From: an uncultured Tropicimonas sp.
Lineage (GTDB): Bacteria > Pseudomonadota > Alphaproteobacteria > Rhodobacterales > Rhodobacteraceae
Assembly (NCBI GenBank): GCA_947495685.1
Contig: CANLZY010000018.1
Coordinates: forward strand, 67,244-131,243
Direction of reading: 5' to 3'
DNA length: 64,000 bases
Shown: in pieces, positions 37,362 through 48,959 of the stretch
Layout of the letters: every line of letters begins with the position of its first letter
How positions within the stretch are numbered: position 1 is the first letter of the stretch
Made by a program: the position numbers and the translations under genes
Notes under the pieces: model-generated
The model's database searches: none
What the model saw: only the letters and a program-made list of their open reading frames with translations
Told to the model about the DNA's origin: nothing

Positions 37362-38411
37362 TCAGCCCTCGCCGAAACCTTCCAGATCGAGGTCCAGCGT
37401 AACAGGGAAGTGATCCGAGGCCGTGAGCAGCGCCTCGCGCAGTTCCGGCACGTGATAGATCCGGGCATCGTCGAACGGATGCCAGATCCGCCATGTCGCA
37501 CCGCGCTCCCGCAGGTCCGGCGTCACCATGATATAGTCGAGCAGAGCCGAAAAGTACTGCTTGGATTCGTCGTTGTAGAACCTTGCCGTCGCCGGGCGTG
37601 CCGCGGTGCGCCCCGACAACACCGGCCGGGCGTGCGGATCGAACAGGTGTTCACGGCTGCTGCGATCCTCTCCCAGCACGATCTCGACCCCCGAACGTCC
37701 CAGTTGGGTGTCATAGGCATCCAGCCCCGGACCATCATTGAAGTCCCCCAGCACGATCAGCGGATCCCCCGCCATCAGGTGTCCATCGACGCGCTGGCGC
37801 AGCCACAGGCATTGCGCCAGTTGCTTGCGTCGGTTTGCGATGGCGACGCGGTCGATATCGTCGGGCGTATGGGCCCCGTGCGGTGCCTTGGATTTGACAT
37901 GGACGCCGATCATCCGGAACTCGGCCCCGGACCGGGTCCGCATTGCCAGTTCCAACGGCGGCTTGGAGAACTGCAGGTGCTCGGTCGTCTCGTCCAACCC
38001 CAGATCAACGTTGAACGTGCCGTCAAAGCGCGGGGCATCCTCAGAGCCCTTGCGCCCCGCAAAGTCCCCGATCGGATCATGGGTCGCCGACAGAACATCC
38101 GGGTCGTACATCAGCGCCAACTCCTGTTCCGTATGGTTCTGGAACCCGATCAACGCCCGCCGCTGGCGCAATCCGTATTGCCGCGCAAAGGTCTCCAGTG
38201 CGACAGAGGTGTTCCGACGGCGGTTCTGGTCCGGGGCCTCGACCACCAGCACCGCATCCGCATTGATCGCGGTAAAGACGATGCCCAGCGCGTCGAGCTG
38301 CATCCCGCGGGTGATGTTGTAGCGGGCGGACCACTTGCCATCGGCCAGCGGTTGCCCGTCGTCATCAAACAACGCGTTCATCCATTCCACGTTGTAGGTG
38401 GCAATACGCAT
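37362..38411 (-). CDS. Endonuclease/exonuclease/phosphatase family protein
   Basis: A 349-residue protein of the EEP (DNase I-like) fold. Motifs in order: MRIATYNVEWMNALF (Asn of the first active-site strand), DAVLVVEAPDQ (catalytic Glu), MIGVHVKSKAPHG, VLGDFNDGPG (Asp and Asn of the active site), LLDYIMVTPD, and SDHFPVTLDLDLEG (catalytic Asp-His). All metal and catalytic positions appear present, so it should be an active phosphoesterase; whether it acts on nucleic acid, phosphoinositide-like or other substrates is unknown. There is no signal peptide with the chosen ATG at 38411. Confidence 0.88.
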   Translation of the reverse strand: MRIATYNVEWMNALFDDDGQPLADGKWSARYNITRGMQLDALGIVFTAINADAVLVVEAPDQNRRRNTSVALETFARQYGLRQRRALIGFQNHTEQELALMYDPDVLSATHDPIGDFAGRKGSEDAPRFDGTFNVDLGLDETTEHLQFSKPPLELAMRTRSGAEFRMIGVHVKSKAPHGAHTPDDIDRVAIANRRKQLAQCLWLRQRVDGHLMAGDPLIVLGDFNDGPGLDAYDTQLGRSGVEIVLGEDRSSREHLFDPHARPVLSGRTAARPATARFYNDESKQYFSALLDYIMVTPDLRERGATWRIWHPFDDARIYHVPELREALLTASDHFPVTLDLDLEGFGEG

Positions 38412-38673
38412 CCGATGGCCTCCGTCCGGATCGAGAATCACAAATCCTGACAACCGGACAACGGCCGGTCGACCCACCTGATGGGCCAGTGCCAGAACAC
38501 TTGCGTTGGTTCATTCGTAAAGCATTTCCAAAGGTTGGTGAAAGATCATTTCAACGCGGTGAAGGTGGTTCCAAAACCGGCGCTAACATGGATGCGGCAA
38601 TGCAGAAGGCGAAGGGCTGTCGTTGATTTCGGTCATTGTTCGAATGGGAACCCCCACCTAGTTTGCCGCCACC

Positions 38674-39240
38674 ATGATCGAATATCGCATCCATGGCCGC
38701 GGGGGACAGGGCAGTGTGGCAGCCGCCTATCTCCTGGCATCCGCGGCATTTGAGGCCGGGCACACCTGTCAGGCGTTCCCAGCCTTCGGCGCGGAAAGAC
38801 GAGGTGCCCCGGTCACCGCGTTTGTCCGCATTGACAATAAACCGATCCATCTGCGCAGCCAGGTACGCACGCCGGACTTCCTGATCGTTCAGGATGATAC
38901 GCTGCTGCTGGACAGAGAGATCACCGACGGGCTGAAGCCCGGCGGCGCCATGATCGTGAACACAAAACGATCCGACGACGAGGTTGCCGAAGCATTCTCG
39001 TGCCGCACCAAGTGCATTCCGGCCACCGAACTGGCGATGGAGTACATCGGTCGGCCGATCCCCAACACCGCGCTTTTGGCGGCCTTTCTGACGATGACCG
39101 GCCACCTGCCGGTGGACGCTCTGGCCGCCGCCCTGAAGGGCCGGTTCAAGGGCAAGCTGCTGGACAACAACCTGGCGCTGATCCAACGGGTAACCGGCAT
39201 GGTCGAGCCCGGCGCCTGGAAGGAGACAGAACATGCGTGA
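38674..39240 (+). CDS. 2-oxoacid:acceptor oxidoreductase, gamma subunit
   Basis: A 188-residue PorG/VorG-type subunit of the pyruvate/2-ketoisovalerate:ferredoxin oxidoreductase superfamily. The signature is at the start, IEYRIHGRGGQGSVAAAYLL, followed by AFPAFGAERRGAPVTAFVRI. Together with the next three genes it would form a thiamine-diphosphate and iron-sulfur complex that oxidatively decarboxylates a 2-oxoacid to acyl-CoA. The actual 2-oxoacid cannot be read from sequence. It overlaps the alpha subunit gene by 8 bp. A 262-bp region upstream, divergent from the EEP gene, should hold the operon promoter. Confidence 0.9.
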   Translation: MIEYRIHGRGGQGSVAAAYLLASAAFEAGHTCQAFPAFGAERRGAPVTAFVRIDNKPIHLRSQVRTPDFLIVQDDTLLLDREITDGLKPGGAMIVNTKRSDDEVAEAFSCRTKCIPATELAMEYIGRPIPNTALLAAFLTMTGHLPVDALAAALKGRFKGKLLDNNLALIQRVTGMVEPGAWKETEHA

Positions 39241-40402
39241 GGCCCTCGAAGGCAGCCAGGCGATCGCTCGTGCGGTGGCGCTCTGCGACCCCGACGTGGT
39301 CGCCGCCTACCCCATCACCCCTCAGACCCATATCGTCGAGAACCTGTCCAAGTTGGTTGCGGAAGGCGACCTGCACACGGAGTTTGTCAGCGTCGAGAGC
39401 GAGTTTTCAGCCGCCTCCGTCGTGCTAGGCGCGGCCGCCAGCGGTGCGCGCGCCTATACGGCCTCCTCCAGCCAGGGCGTTCTGCTCATGGCCGAGGTTC
39501 TGTTCAACATCGCCGGGATGCGTATCCCGCTGACCATGACAGTCGCCAACCGCGCCGTGTCGGCCCCCCTCAACATCTGGAACGACCACGCGGATTCGAT
39601 GGCCGTCCGCGACAGTGGCTGGATCCAGCTGCACTGCGAAAACAACCAGGAAGCCGTCGACACCACGATCCAGTCGTTCAAGATCGCGCAGGATACCGAC
39701 CTGCCGGTGATGGTCTGCATGGATGGTTTCGTGCTGACCCACACCATGGAAGTCATCGACATTCCAACCCATGCGCAGGTGCGCAAGTGGCTGCCGCCAT
39801 TTGTCTTCAAACGGGCGCTGGATCCGAGCGATCCCAAGTCGCTTGGCGCGCTGGTCTCGCCCGACTTCTTCCCCGAAGTGCGTCACTCGCACCACGCCGC
39901 CGTGGACAAGGCGTTGCCGGTGATCGAAAAGGTCGACGCCTCCTGGGCCAAGACCTTCAAACGCGACTGCGGCGGCCTGCTGACGGTCGAGGGCCCCGAA
40001 GATGCCAAGGTCGGCATCCTTGCCATGGGCTCCACCGTGGGCACCCTTCGCACCGGGCTTGAGCATCACGATGGCCCCGGCGCCAAGCTGATCAAGCTGC
40101 GGGCCTTCCGCCCCTTCCCCGCGGATGCGCTGCGGGCAGCGGTGGCCGGGCTGGACAGCCTGATCGTCATCGACAGGGCGATCTCGCCCGGGTTGGGTGG
40201 CATTCTGGGCAGTGAGGTCAAATCGACCCTCTACGGTATGCCCAACGCCCCTCGCATCCACAACCACGCCATCGGCCTTGGCGGCCGTGACATTCCCGAA
40301 AGCATCGTCGGGGATCTGCTGAGTTCCATCGAAGATCCGGACGCCCCGGCATTTTCGGTGTTCGACGCCGATCTCAGCATGCTGCCCCCGGAGGACAGGT
40401 GA
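39233..40402 (+). CDS. 2-oxoacid:acceptor oxidoreductase, alpha subunit
   Basis: A 389-residue PorA/VorA-type subunit carrying the pyrimidine-binding and transketolase C-terminal-like domains. Visible features are VVAAYPITPQTHIVENLSKL (substrate loop), FVSVESEFSAASVVLGAAAS (with the catalytic Glu of the TPP-binding partner domain), AYTASSSQGVLLMAEVLFN, and a C-terminal domain from about residue 250. The stop codon shares its last base with the beta subunit start (TGATG). Subunit sizes are those of the four-subunit bacterial/archaeal enzymes, not the fused nifJ-type enzyme. Confidence 0.92.
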   Translation: MREALEGSQAIARAVALCDPDVVAAYPITPQTHIVENLSKLVAEGDLHTEFVSVESEFSAASVVLGAAASGARAYTASSSQGVLLMAEVLFNIAGMRIPLTMTVANRAVSAPLNIWNDHADSMAVRDSGWIQLHCENNQEAVDTTIQSFKIAQDTDLPVMVCMDGFVLTHTMEVIDIPTHAQVRKWLPPFVFKRALDPSDPKSLGALVSPDFFPEVRHSHHAAVDKALPVIEKVDASWAKTFKRDCGGLLTVEGPEDAKVGILAMGSTVGTLRTGLEHHDGPGAKLIKLRAFRPFPADALRAAVAGLDSLIVIDRAISPGLGGILGSEVKSTLYGMPNAPRIHNHAIGLGGRDIPESIVGDLLSSIEDPDAPAFSVFDADLSMLPPEDR

Positions 40403-41475
40403 TGACCACGACTGACAACACAAAGCGGGTCGCCCGCCTTGCCGAACTGCGCGAGAAGTTCGGGCGTCATCCGGTCGAGCCCCAGGAAAAGCACTATCAG
40501 GGGGGCAGCCAGCGTGACCGCCAACCCCGGTTCTGCGGGCTGGAAAGCGGCCACCGCGCCTGTCAGGGCTGCGGCGAGGCGCTTGCTGCCCGGCTGGTGA
40601 TGGAATGCGCCGGTCCCGACGTGATGGTCGCCAATGCCACCGGATGCCTTGAGGTGTTCACCACGCCGTGGCCTCAGACGGCCTGGCAGGTTCCCTGGAT
40701 CCACTCGCTGTTCGAAAACTCGGCCGCTGTTGCCTCCGGTATGGAAGCGGCGATGAAGGCCAAGGGCAAGAACACCAAGATCCTCGCCTTTGGCGGCGAT
40801 GGCGGCACCTACGATATCGGCTTTCAGGCGCTGTCAGGCATGCTGGAGCGGTATCACAACATCCTCTACGTCTGTTACGACAACGAGGCCTACATGAACA
40901 CCGGCATCCAGCGGTCGTCGTCCACGCCCCATGCGGCCTCGACCACGACCTCGCCGGCGGGGGCCGAACGGATGGGCAAACGGCACCTGAAAAAGGACCT
41001 GCTGTCGATCATCGCGGCCCACCATATCCCCTATTCGGCCTCCGCGTCGGTGGCCTACCCGGCTGACCTGCAACGCAAGGTCCGCTACGCGATGGGGATC
41101 GAAGGGCCGACCTTCCTGGTGGTGCACTCGCCCTGCCCGCTGGGCTGGAAACACGACAGCCACGTCACCATCGAAGTCGCCCGCCGGGCCGTCGAATGCG
41201 GCCTGTTCCCGGTCGTCGAGGTGGAACGCGGCGCCGTGGCCAACGTGATGCCGATCCGCGAGGTCCGCCCGGTTGCGGATTACCTCGGGATGCAGGGGCG
41301 GTTTGGCCACCTGATGGATCCGAACGACCCGCGCGCGGTGGAAGAACTGACCCACCTGCAGGCGCTGGCCGACTACAACATCTCGCACTACAACCTTCGG
41401 GGTGAAGGCGAGGACCCGGCCGACACCGCCGGTATCACGCTGGTCGCACGCGACCGCGCTGCAGGGGAGTCCTGA
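40402..41475 (+). CDS. 2-oxoacid:acceptor oxidoreductase, beta subunit (TPP-binding)
   Basis: A 357-residue PorB-type subunit. The TPP/Mg site is clear as FGGDGGTYDIGFQALSGMLE followed by YDNEAYMNTG. Cysteines for an iron-sulfur cluster are present in HRACQGCGEALAARLVMECA, with a further Cys in NATGCLEVFTTP and one in HSPCPLGW. The ATG at 40402 follows a GGAGG site (GTG at 40399 is an alternative). It is the third gene of the operon and is followed after 1 nt by the electron-transfer subunit gene. Confidence 0.93.
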   Translation: MTTTDNTKRVARLAELREKFGRHPVEPQEKHYQGGSQRDRQPRFCGLESGHRACQGCGEALAARLVMECAGPDVMVANATGCLEVFTTPWPQTAWQVPWIHSLFENSAAVASGMEAAMKAKGKNTKILAFGGDGGTYDIGFQALSGMLERYHNILYVCYDNEAYMNTGIQRSSSTPHAASTTTSPAGAERMGKRHLKKDLLSIIAAHHIPYSASASVAYPADLQRKVRYAMGIEGPTFLVVHSPCPLGWKHDSHVTIEVARRAVECGLFPVVEVERGAVANVMPIREVRPVADYLGMQGRFGHLMDPNDPRAVEELTHLQALADYNISHYNLRGEGEDPADTAGITLVARDRAAGES

Positions 41476-41476
41476 G

Positions 41477-43186
41477 ATGGTTGTCATCAACAGAGGCGCT
41501 CACGCCGAACCCGGCACATCGCTGGAATTCAAGACGGGCAACTGGCGCTCCAGTGAATGCCCGACCCATATCCACGCCAAGGCCCCGTGCCATGCGGCCT
41601 GCCCGGCAGGCGAGGACCAGCAGGCCTGGTTTGCCTGGCTACAGGAAGGCCACGTGGAAGAGGCCTGGCGCGAACTGGTTTCGGCCAACCCGCTGCCGGG
41701 TGTCACGGGACGGGTCTGCCCGCATCCCTGCGAAACCGCCTGCAACCGCGTCAGCATCGACACGCCACTGGCGATCCACAATGTCGAACGCTGGCTCGGC
41801 GACGAAGCCGTGTCCAAGGGCTGGGCCTATCCGGTCGAGGCACCCGCAGAGGACGCGCCCTGCGTCGCCATCGTCGGCTCCGGCCCCGGTGGGCTGTCGG
41901 CGGCCTATCACTGCCTGCGCAACGGGCTGAGGGCCGAGATCTTCGAGGCGTTGCCAGAGGCCGGTGGCCTGCTGCGGTCGGCGATCCCGCCCACGCGCCT
42001 GCCGCGCCCGGCGCTGGATGCGGAAATCGGTCGCCTGCTGGCCCTGCCGGGGATCACCCTGAACCTGCGCAGCAAGCTTGGCCGCGACGTGCTCCTGGAC
42101 GAGTTGAAACACAGCCATGCGGCGGTCATCCTGTCTCCCGGCTGCGGCGAAAGCAAGGAATGGAACGTCGATGGGGCCGTGCCGACCGACCTCCACGAGG
42201 GCCTGCATCTTCTGCGCGAGTTCATGGATCACGGCCAGTTCCCCGAGGCCCGGCGCGTCGCCGTGCACGGAGGCGGCAACACCGCCATCGACCTGTGCCG
42301 GCTGATGAAACGGCACGGTGTGGAGCAGGTCACCCTGGTCACGGCCTCGGCCCTGCCCGGTCCGGACACCGACCCGAACGACCTGATCAACGTTGTCCCG
42401 CGCGAGCTGGAGGAGGCGCTGGAAGAGGGCATCGAGATCGTCGAACACGCCACGGTCAAGCGCCTGATCATGAAGGGCAGCCGGGTGACCGGCGTCGAGA
42501 TCGTCGCGTTGAAGAAGCTGCTGGGAACAGACGGGCGCATGCACCGAATCCAGTTCGAAGGCACCGAGCGCGTGGTGCCCGTCGACATGGTGATCCCCTG
42601 CATCGGCGAGCGGGTCAAGGCCGACGGCCTGCACAATCTGCTCAATCGTTGGCACTACCTGGATGCCAAGGATGCCTGGAGCCGCACGGATCTGGACAAC
42701 ATCTATGCCATCGGCGATTCCCGCGGTGATCGGGGCACCGTGGCAGAGGCGATTGGCGACGGCAGGCTTGCCGTTCAGGCCATCGCCGCCAACCTGAAGG
42801 GCGAGGCCGATCCCCAGGCCGACGACCGGCCGGAAATGCCGGCGGCCGGGTTGAACAAGGTCTATTTCGGCGCGGTAAAGCGCACCGTGCCGCCCAAGCT
42901 GCCAGTGGGCGAGCGGACCTTTGAAGCCGAGATCGAAGGCGACATCGGGCGGCTGGAGGCGCTGCGCGAGGCAACCCGATGCCTGTCCTGTGGCAACTGC
43001 CTTGCCTGCGACAACTGCTGGGTCATGTGCCCCGACAACGCCGTCATCAAGACAGCCGAACTGGCCAAGGACGGGTCGCACTACCTCTTTGATCTCGATT
43101 ACTGCAAGGGCTGCGGCATCTGTGCCCAGGAATGCCCGACCGGCTTTATCCAGATGAAGGAAGACACCTGGCACGAGGGCGACTGA
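41477..43186 (+). CDS. GltD-like iron-sulfur flavoprotein with C-terminal ferredoxin domain
   Basis: A 569-residue fusion. Residues about 25-110 are the GltD-type N-terminal cluster domain (KAPCHAACPAGEDQQAW, GRVCPHPCETACNR). Residues about 120-470 are a two-Rossmann FAD/NAD(P) oxidoreductase (CVAIVGSGPGGLSAAYHCLR, RRVAVHGGGNTAIDLCRLMK, NIYAIGDSRGDRGTVAEAIG). The last 80 residues carry two 4Fe-4S sites (CLSCGNCLACDNCWVMCP and CKGCGICAQECP). Placed last in the operon, it likely replaces free ferredoxin by passing electrons between the 2-oxoacid oxidoreductase and NAD(P). The ATG at 41477 follows GGGGAG. A terminator lies at 43209-43245. Confidence 0.92.
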   Translation: MVVINRGAHAEPGTSLEFKTGNWRSSECPTHIHAKAPCHAACPAGEDQQAWFAWLQEGHVEEAWRELVSANPLPGVTGRVCPHPCETACNRVSIDTPLAIHNVERWLGDEAVSKGWAYPVEAPAEDAPCVAIVGSGPGGLSAAYHCLRNGLRAEIFEALPEAGGLLRSAIPPTRLPRPALDAEIGRLLALPGITLNLRSKLGRDVLLDELKHSHAAVILSPGCGESKEWNVDGAVPTDLHEGLHLLREFMDHGQFPEARRVAVHGGGNTAIDLCRLMKRHGVEQVTLVTASALPGPDTDPNDLINVVPRELEEALEEGIEIVEHATVKRLIMKGSRVTGVEIVALKKLLGTDGRMHRIQFEGTERVVPVDMVIPCIGERVKADGLHNLLNRWHYLDAKDAWSRTDLDNIYAIGDSRGDRGTVAEAIGDGRLAVQAIAANLKGEADPQADDRPEMPAAGLNKVYFGAVKRTVPPKLPVGERTFEAEIEGDIGRLEALREATRCLSCGNCLACDNCWVMCPDNAVIKTAELAKDGSHYLFDLDYCKGCGICAQECPTGFIQMKEDTWHEGD

Positions 43187-43208
43187 CCGATTATCCGGGG
43201 AGGAAGGT

Positions 43209-43245
43209 GAGGCGTCCGGCACTCTGGTCGGGCGCCTCTTTCTTG
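43209..43245 (+). terminator. Terminator of the 2-oxoacid oxidoreductase operon
   Basis: GAGGCG (43209-43214) pairs with CGCCTC (43233-43238), with further GC pairs inside the stem, and is followed by TTTCTT. It lies 22 bp after the last stop codon of the operon. Confidence 0.75.
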
Positions 43246-43368
43246 TTCCCTACGACAGCCCGGTTCAGCCATGCGTGCGCCGGAACCCCGCCATTCACCC
43301 CCCTGTCTACTCTTGCCTGCCGTGGCCGAACCGTTAGGACCAACGGCAACGCAAGGAGCGACGTTCCA

Positions 43369-43689
43369 ATGTCTCATCCGTTGAACTCTCTCATCGACCT
43401 GGCCCTGCATCGCGCGCAGGAATCCGGGGCCTTTGACGATCTGCCCGGCGCAGGCAAACCGATCCCGGGCCTTGGCGACGGTCAGCCCAAGGACGCCGTC
43501 GTGCACCGGATTCTGAAGGAAGCGCAGGTCAAGCCGCCGGCAGTTCTGTTGCAACAACAGATCACGGCCGGGTGGAAGCACCTCAAGACCCTGACCGACG
43601 AAGAAGACCGCAAGGCCGAGATGAAGAAACTGTCGGACCTGCAGATGCGCCTGTCGATCGAACAGGAAGCCTATCGTCGCTTCGGTTGA
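43369..43689 (+). CDS. DUF1992 (DnaJC28-like conserved region) protein
   Basis: A 106-residue protein, nearly all of it the DUF1992 domain: HPLNSLIDLALHRAQESGAF, FDDLPGAGKPIPGLGDG, then VVHRILKEAQVKPPAVLLQQ. The DLPGxGKP motif is the family hallmark. The family is linked by name to DnaJ subfamily C member 28, but no J domain is present here and the molecular role is unknown. AAGGAG lies 10 nt before the ATG at 43369. It is convergent with, and 18 bp from, a real J-domain gene, an interesting but possibly accidental pairing. Confidence 0.88.
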   Translation: MSHPLNSLIDLALHRAQESGAFDDLPGAGKPIPGLGDGQPKDAVVHRILKEAQVKPPAVLLQQQITAGWKHLKTLTDEEDRKAEMKKLSDLQMRLSIEQEAYRRFG

Positions 43690-43707
43690 CCCACCGGCGC
43701 GGATATC

Positions 43708-44379
43708 TCAGCCCGATATCTGTTCCCAGGCGCGGTTGATCGCGATCAGCCGTTGCTCCGCCATCCGAATGGCTTCCTCCGGAACACCACGCGCCATCAT
43801 CACGTCAGGGTGGGTGTCCCGCACGGCGCGGCTCCAAACCTTGCGGATGTCAGCCACCGGCATGTCCGGGTTCACGCCCAGAACGTCGTAGGGATCGGGG
43901 GAGGCATCCGCAACGAACCGGGCACGAAGACTGCGAAACTCCCGGTCCGGGATGCCGAAAATCTCTGCCACCGCCACGAGAACGTCATTCTCGGCCTCGT
44001 GGTAGTCGCCGTCGGCGGTCGCGATGTGAAACAGGCCTTCCATCAGGTCGCGCAGCACGTCCTGCCGGCCCTCGAACAACGCCGCGATCCGCTGGGCGTA
44101 GAGGTCAAAGCCGGCGACGTCCTGTCGAGCAAGGTTGAACACCCGCGCGGCGTTTTCCTCTTCCTCGGGCGGGATCAGGAACACCTCGCGGAAGGCCCGC
44201 ACCTCGTCCCGCGTGACCGTGCCATCGGCCTTGGCCAGCTTTGCGCCCAACGCGATAACGGCAATGGCAAAGGCCACACTGCGTTCGGGGGGCGTACGCA
44301 GGCGGTCGAAGACATCCGACAGGGGGGCGCCAGATGCGAGCGCCGACACAGCGGCGGATATGCGACTCCAGATCGACAT
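43708..44379 (-). CDS. djlA: DjlA-type co-chaperone (TerB-like plus J domain)
   Basis: A 223-residue protein. The N-terminal part (about residues 30-145) is a TerB-like helical domain with acidic motifs (KLAKADGTVTRDEVRAF, HIATADGDYHEAENDVL). The C-terminal 65 residues form a J domain starting PYDVLGVNPDMPVADIRKVW and containing the HPD tripeptide in RDTHPDVMMARG, so it should stimulate DnaK ATPase. E. coli DjlA has an N-terminal transmembrane helix; none is obvious here, so this form is probably soluble. The gene is convergent with the DUF1992 gene. Confidence 0.88.
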   Translation of the reverse strand: MSIWSRISAAVSALASGAPLSDVFDRLRTPPERSVAFAIAVIALGAKLAKADGTVTRDEVRAFREVFLIPPEEEENAARVFNLARQDVAGFDLYAQRIAALFEGRQDVLRDLMEGLFHIATADGDYHEAENDVLVAVAEIFGIPDREFRSLRARFVADASPDPYDVLGVNPDMPVADIRKVWSRAVRDTHPDVMMARGVPEEAIRMAEQRLIAINRAWEQISG

Positions 44380-44540
44380 GCGGGCACCTTATCCGGCCCG
44401 CCCTGCGGCCAACAGGGCTTTTTGCCGACGCATTGCACCGTACGGGGGCAAACGGACGCGCTTGAGCGGTGACGCGCGCCCGGAGTTCCTCAAGTCCATC
44501 GACGGCGCGCAATGGCTACCGCGCAAAGTCGTGACCGGCC

Positions 44541-45146
44541 TCAGCCCAGCGTCTTGTGACCGTTGGGTGTATCGATCGTCACCACCAACCCGGGGGCACC
44601 GGTTTCGAAGGTTATCCGATCATCGGCAAGGCCAAGGCGTCCTGCCAAGGCTTGTGCCTGCGGGTGACGCACGACCAGTTGCACGAGGCTGCAACCCCTG
44701 TTCGGCAATCGGGGTGCGGGGTGAGCACTGTCCCAGCAGATCAGAGCCGGATGAAGATTGTCGAAGGGCAGTCGGCCATTGGCGGGCACGGCCATGCGCC
44801 AACGGTAATCGCCGCGCGCCAGCGCAACCGGCGCACCCACATCAGGACCGCACCGGTCCAGCGCGTCTGTCATATCCGGGCAACTCAGGATCCAGTTCGT
44901 GGGCCGGGGCGCCCCGGAAAAGCGGTCGATGTCAAACCAGCGCGGTCTGTCCGGGGGCGGCATATCCGGATCGACGGCGATCACCTCGAGGTATTCCGTC
45001 CCGCCAAGCGACAACAGCCGGTTGTGGGTGGCGAAATGCGGGTGCTGTCCGACCGGCCCCAATGGCACGCCAAGGGCGGCCTCAACGGCGGTGGTGCCCT
45101 CCGCAAGGGTCTCGCAGGATATGGCGACATGGTCGAAGACAAACAT
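44541..45146 (-). CDS. VOC-superfamily protein (glyoxalase-like domain)
   Basis: A 201-residue protein of the glyoxalase-like (PF13468-type) branch. It opens with FVFDHVAISCETLAEGTTAV, with the first metal-ligand His in FDHVAI, and contains HPHFATHNRLLSLGGTEYLE (further ligand region). A second, more diverged half contains LPNRGCSLVQLVVRHPQAQA. The reaction is unknown. The start is the ATG at 45146; the ORF could begin one codon earlier at a TTG. It lies downstream of scpA on the same strand but separated from it by a terminator-like hairpin. Confidence 0.8.
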   Translation of the reverse strand: MFVFDHVAISCETLAEGTTAVEAALGVPLGPVGQHPHFATHNRLLSLGGTEYLEVIAVDPDMPPPDRPRWFDIDRFSGAPRPTNWILSCPDMTDALDRCGPDVGAPVALARGDYRWRMAVPANGRLPFDNLHPALICWDSAHPAPRLPNRGCSLVQLVVRHPQAQALAGRLGLADDRITFETGAPGLVVTIDTPNGHKTLG

Positions 45147-45162
45147 CAAGGATCCTCATGCA

Positions 45163-45192
45163 GAAGGGCGGGCCCTGATGGACCCGCCCTTC
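45163..45192 (-). terminator. Hairpin after scpA
   Basis: A perfect 10-bp stem, GAAGGGCGGG (45163-45172) with CCCGCCCTTC (45183-45192), and a 10-nt loop, located 36 bp past the scpA stop codon. The T-run on the minus strand is poor. Confidence 0.6.
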
Positions 45193-45228
45193 AATTGGCT
45201 CAGACTTCATGCCTCAGGGCAAGCTGCC

Positions 45229-47373
<2,145 letters not shown>

Positions 47374-48476
47374 CGGGGACATTTCCTCCTGTCCGTTGCA
47401 CCGCGCGCAGGTCTTGTGACTCTGCGCGTTCAATGAGTGTTGCATGCCCGTCTGCGCCAGCGCGCAACCAGGCAAGATCTTCGGCATATTGCGCGACGAG
47501 TGTCGCGTGCTGGTTGTCGTCGAACGGGGTCCAACGATCATCACTGCTGACCCGGACAAGTTCGAAATGGCCGCGATCAGCAAGAATTTCAGATATCGTG
47601 TCTGGCGACGGGCTGCGGCACAGCCAGTCGCGGGCGCCGGTCATGCGGGCCGCCTGTCCGGTCGGCAGCGACTGTCCGGTCAAGACCGCCAATTGTCGTT
47701 CCGGCACGCCGGTCATCGCCTCGAACGGGATGACGAACACCTGGGCGCGCGGCAGGGCGGCCGCGATTTCCTCGATCACGCGGCGCCACCGCCGGGGCTG
47801 TGTGACCAGCCGGTCCAGCCGGGCCGCATCGGGCACCGGCCACCCCGACAGAATGCCCTGCGCGCTCAGAGAACTCCAGAACCGGTCATAGGAGCGGATG
47901 GTCAGCACCACGCGATCGCACCGCGCATGAAAGGCCGGCACGAACCGTTGCAGGCGTTCGCTGGCCCAGGGATAGGGCCGCTCGCAGCGCAGGCATTCCT
48001 CCGCCGTGCCGAGCATGTTCTGTTCGGACACGATCAACCGCAGCATGCCGGCGCGTTCAAGTTGCGCCACCTGAACCGCAATCACGCCAAGCGAGCGTCG
48101 CCCTGTGCGCTCCAGCGGCAGCGAGATCGCATCGGGGCGGCGCACAAGCCCCGAGAACAGGCCCCTACGGGTCCGGGGTGGGGTCCAGGCAACGACACCA
48201 TCGCCGCCAAGAATGGCTGCATTGCCGGCCAGAAACCGTTGCAGCGTGGTTGCTCCGGTGCGATGCGCGCCGAGGTGAAGGGTAATGTCCATATCGGAAC
48301 GGGCTCCGTTTGCCTGGGACGCCGCAAGGGCGTCCGCGTGACCTGGATGCCTCCGGCATAGCCCAAAGCTCATTTCCGGGCCGTTAAGACCCGACCGATT
48401 GCGCCGCCGTCGCGTTTTTCCCTTAGAATTCCGACCCGGCTCGCCTATATCATTCAGGACACGAGGAGAGCCAGAT

Positions 48477-48959
48477 TTGCCCCGCAGACCAATGATTGCC
48501 TGGATACTGACAGCTGTGTTGCTGGCGGTACCGGCCACCGCACAGACCCCGACCACGGAGGCAGGCCCCACTGCCGAAACACCGGCCGGGCTTGAAATCC
48601 TGGCGGCGGACGGGGTGGACGTCGACCAGTTCCTCTGGACCCGACGGGTGTTGGTGGTCTTTGCCGACACCCCGGCCGACCCACGGTACATCCAGCAGAT
48701 GCAACTGCTGAACGAACGGCCACGCGATCTGACCGAGCGCGACGTTGTCGTCCTCACCGACACCGCCCCGACGCCCCCCTCGGAGATTCGGACCAGGTTG
48801 CGTCCGCGCGGTTTTGCGTTGGTCATGATCGACAAGGATGGAGAGGTAAAGCTGCGCAAACCCTCGCCGTGGTCCACCCGCGAAATCGGGCGCTCCATCG
48901 ACAAGACCCCGTTGCGACGGCAGGAAATCCGGGACCGCTCCACCGCGACCGGCGGCTGA
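48477..48959 (+). CDS. Secreted DUF4174-type protein
   Basis: A 160-residue exported protein. The signal segment is MIAWILTAVLLAVPATAQ, followed by a Thr/Pro/Glu linker and a thioredoxin-like DUF4174 domain (DQFLWTRRVLVVFADTPADP, LNERPRDLTERDVVVLTDTA, RGFALVMIDKDGEVKLR, SPWSTREIGRSIDKTPLRRQ). Members have no redox cysteines and no defined activity. I favour the TTG at 48477 because GAGGAG lies 8 nt upstream; the ATG at 48492 is the alternative. It is divergent from the sulfotransferase-like gene and convergent with pccA, so it is an insert of opposite orientation in the propionate region. Confidence 0.8.
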   Translation: MPRRPMIAWILTAVLLAVPATAQTPTTEAGPTAETPAGLEILAADGVDVDQFLWTRRVLVVFADTPADPRYIQQMQLLNERPRDLTERDVVVLTDTAPTPPSEIRTRLRPRGFALVMIDKDGEVKLRKPSPWSTREIGRSIDKTPLRRQEIRDRSTATGG

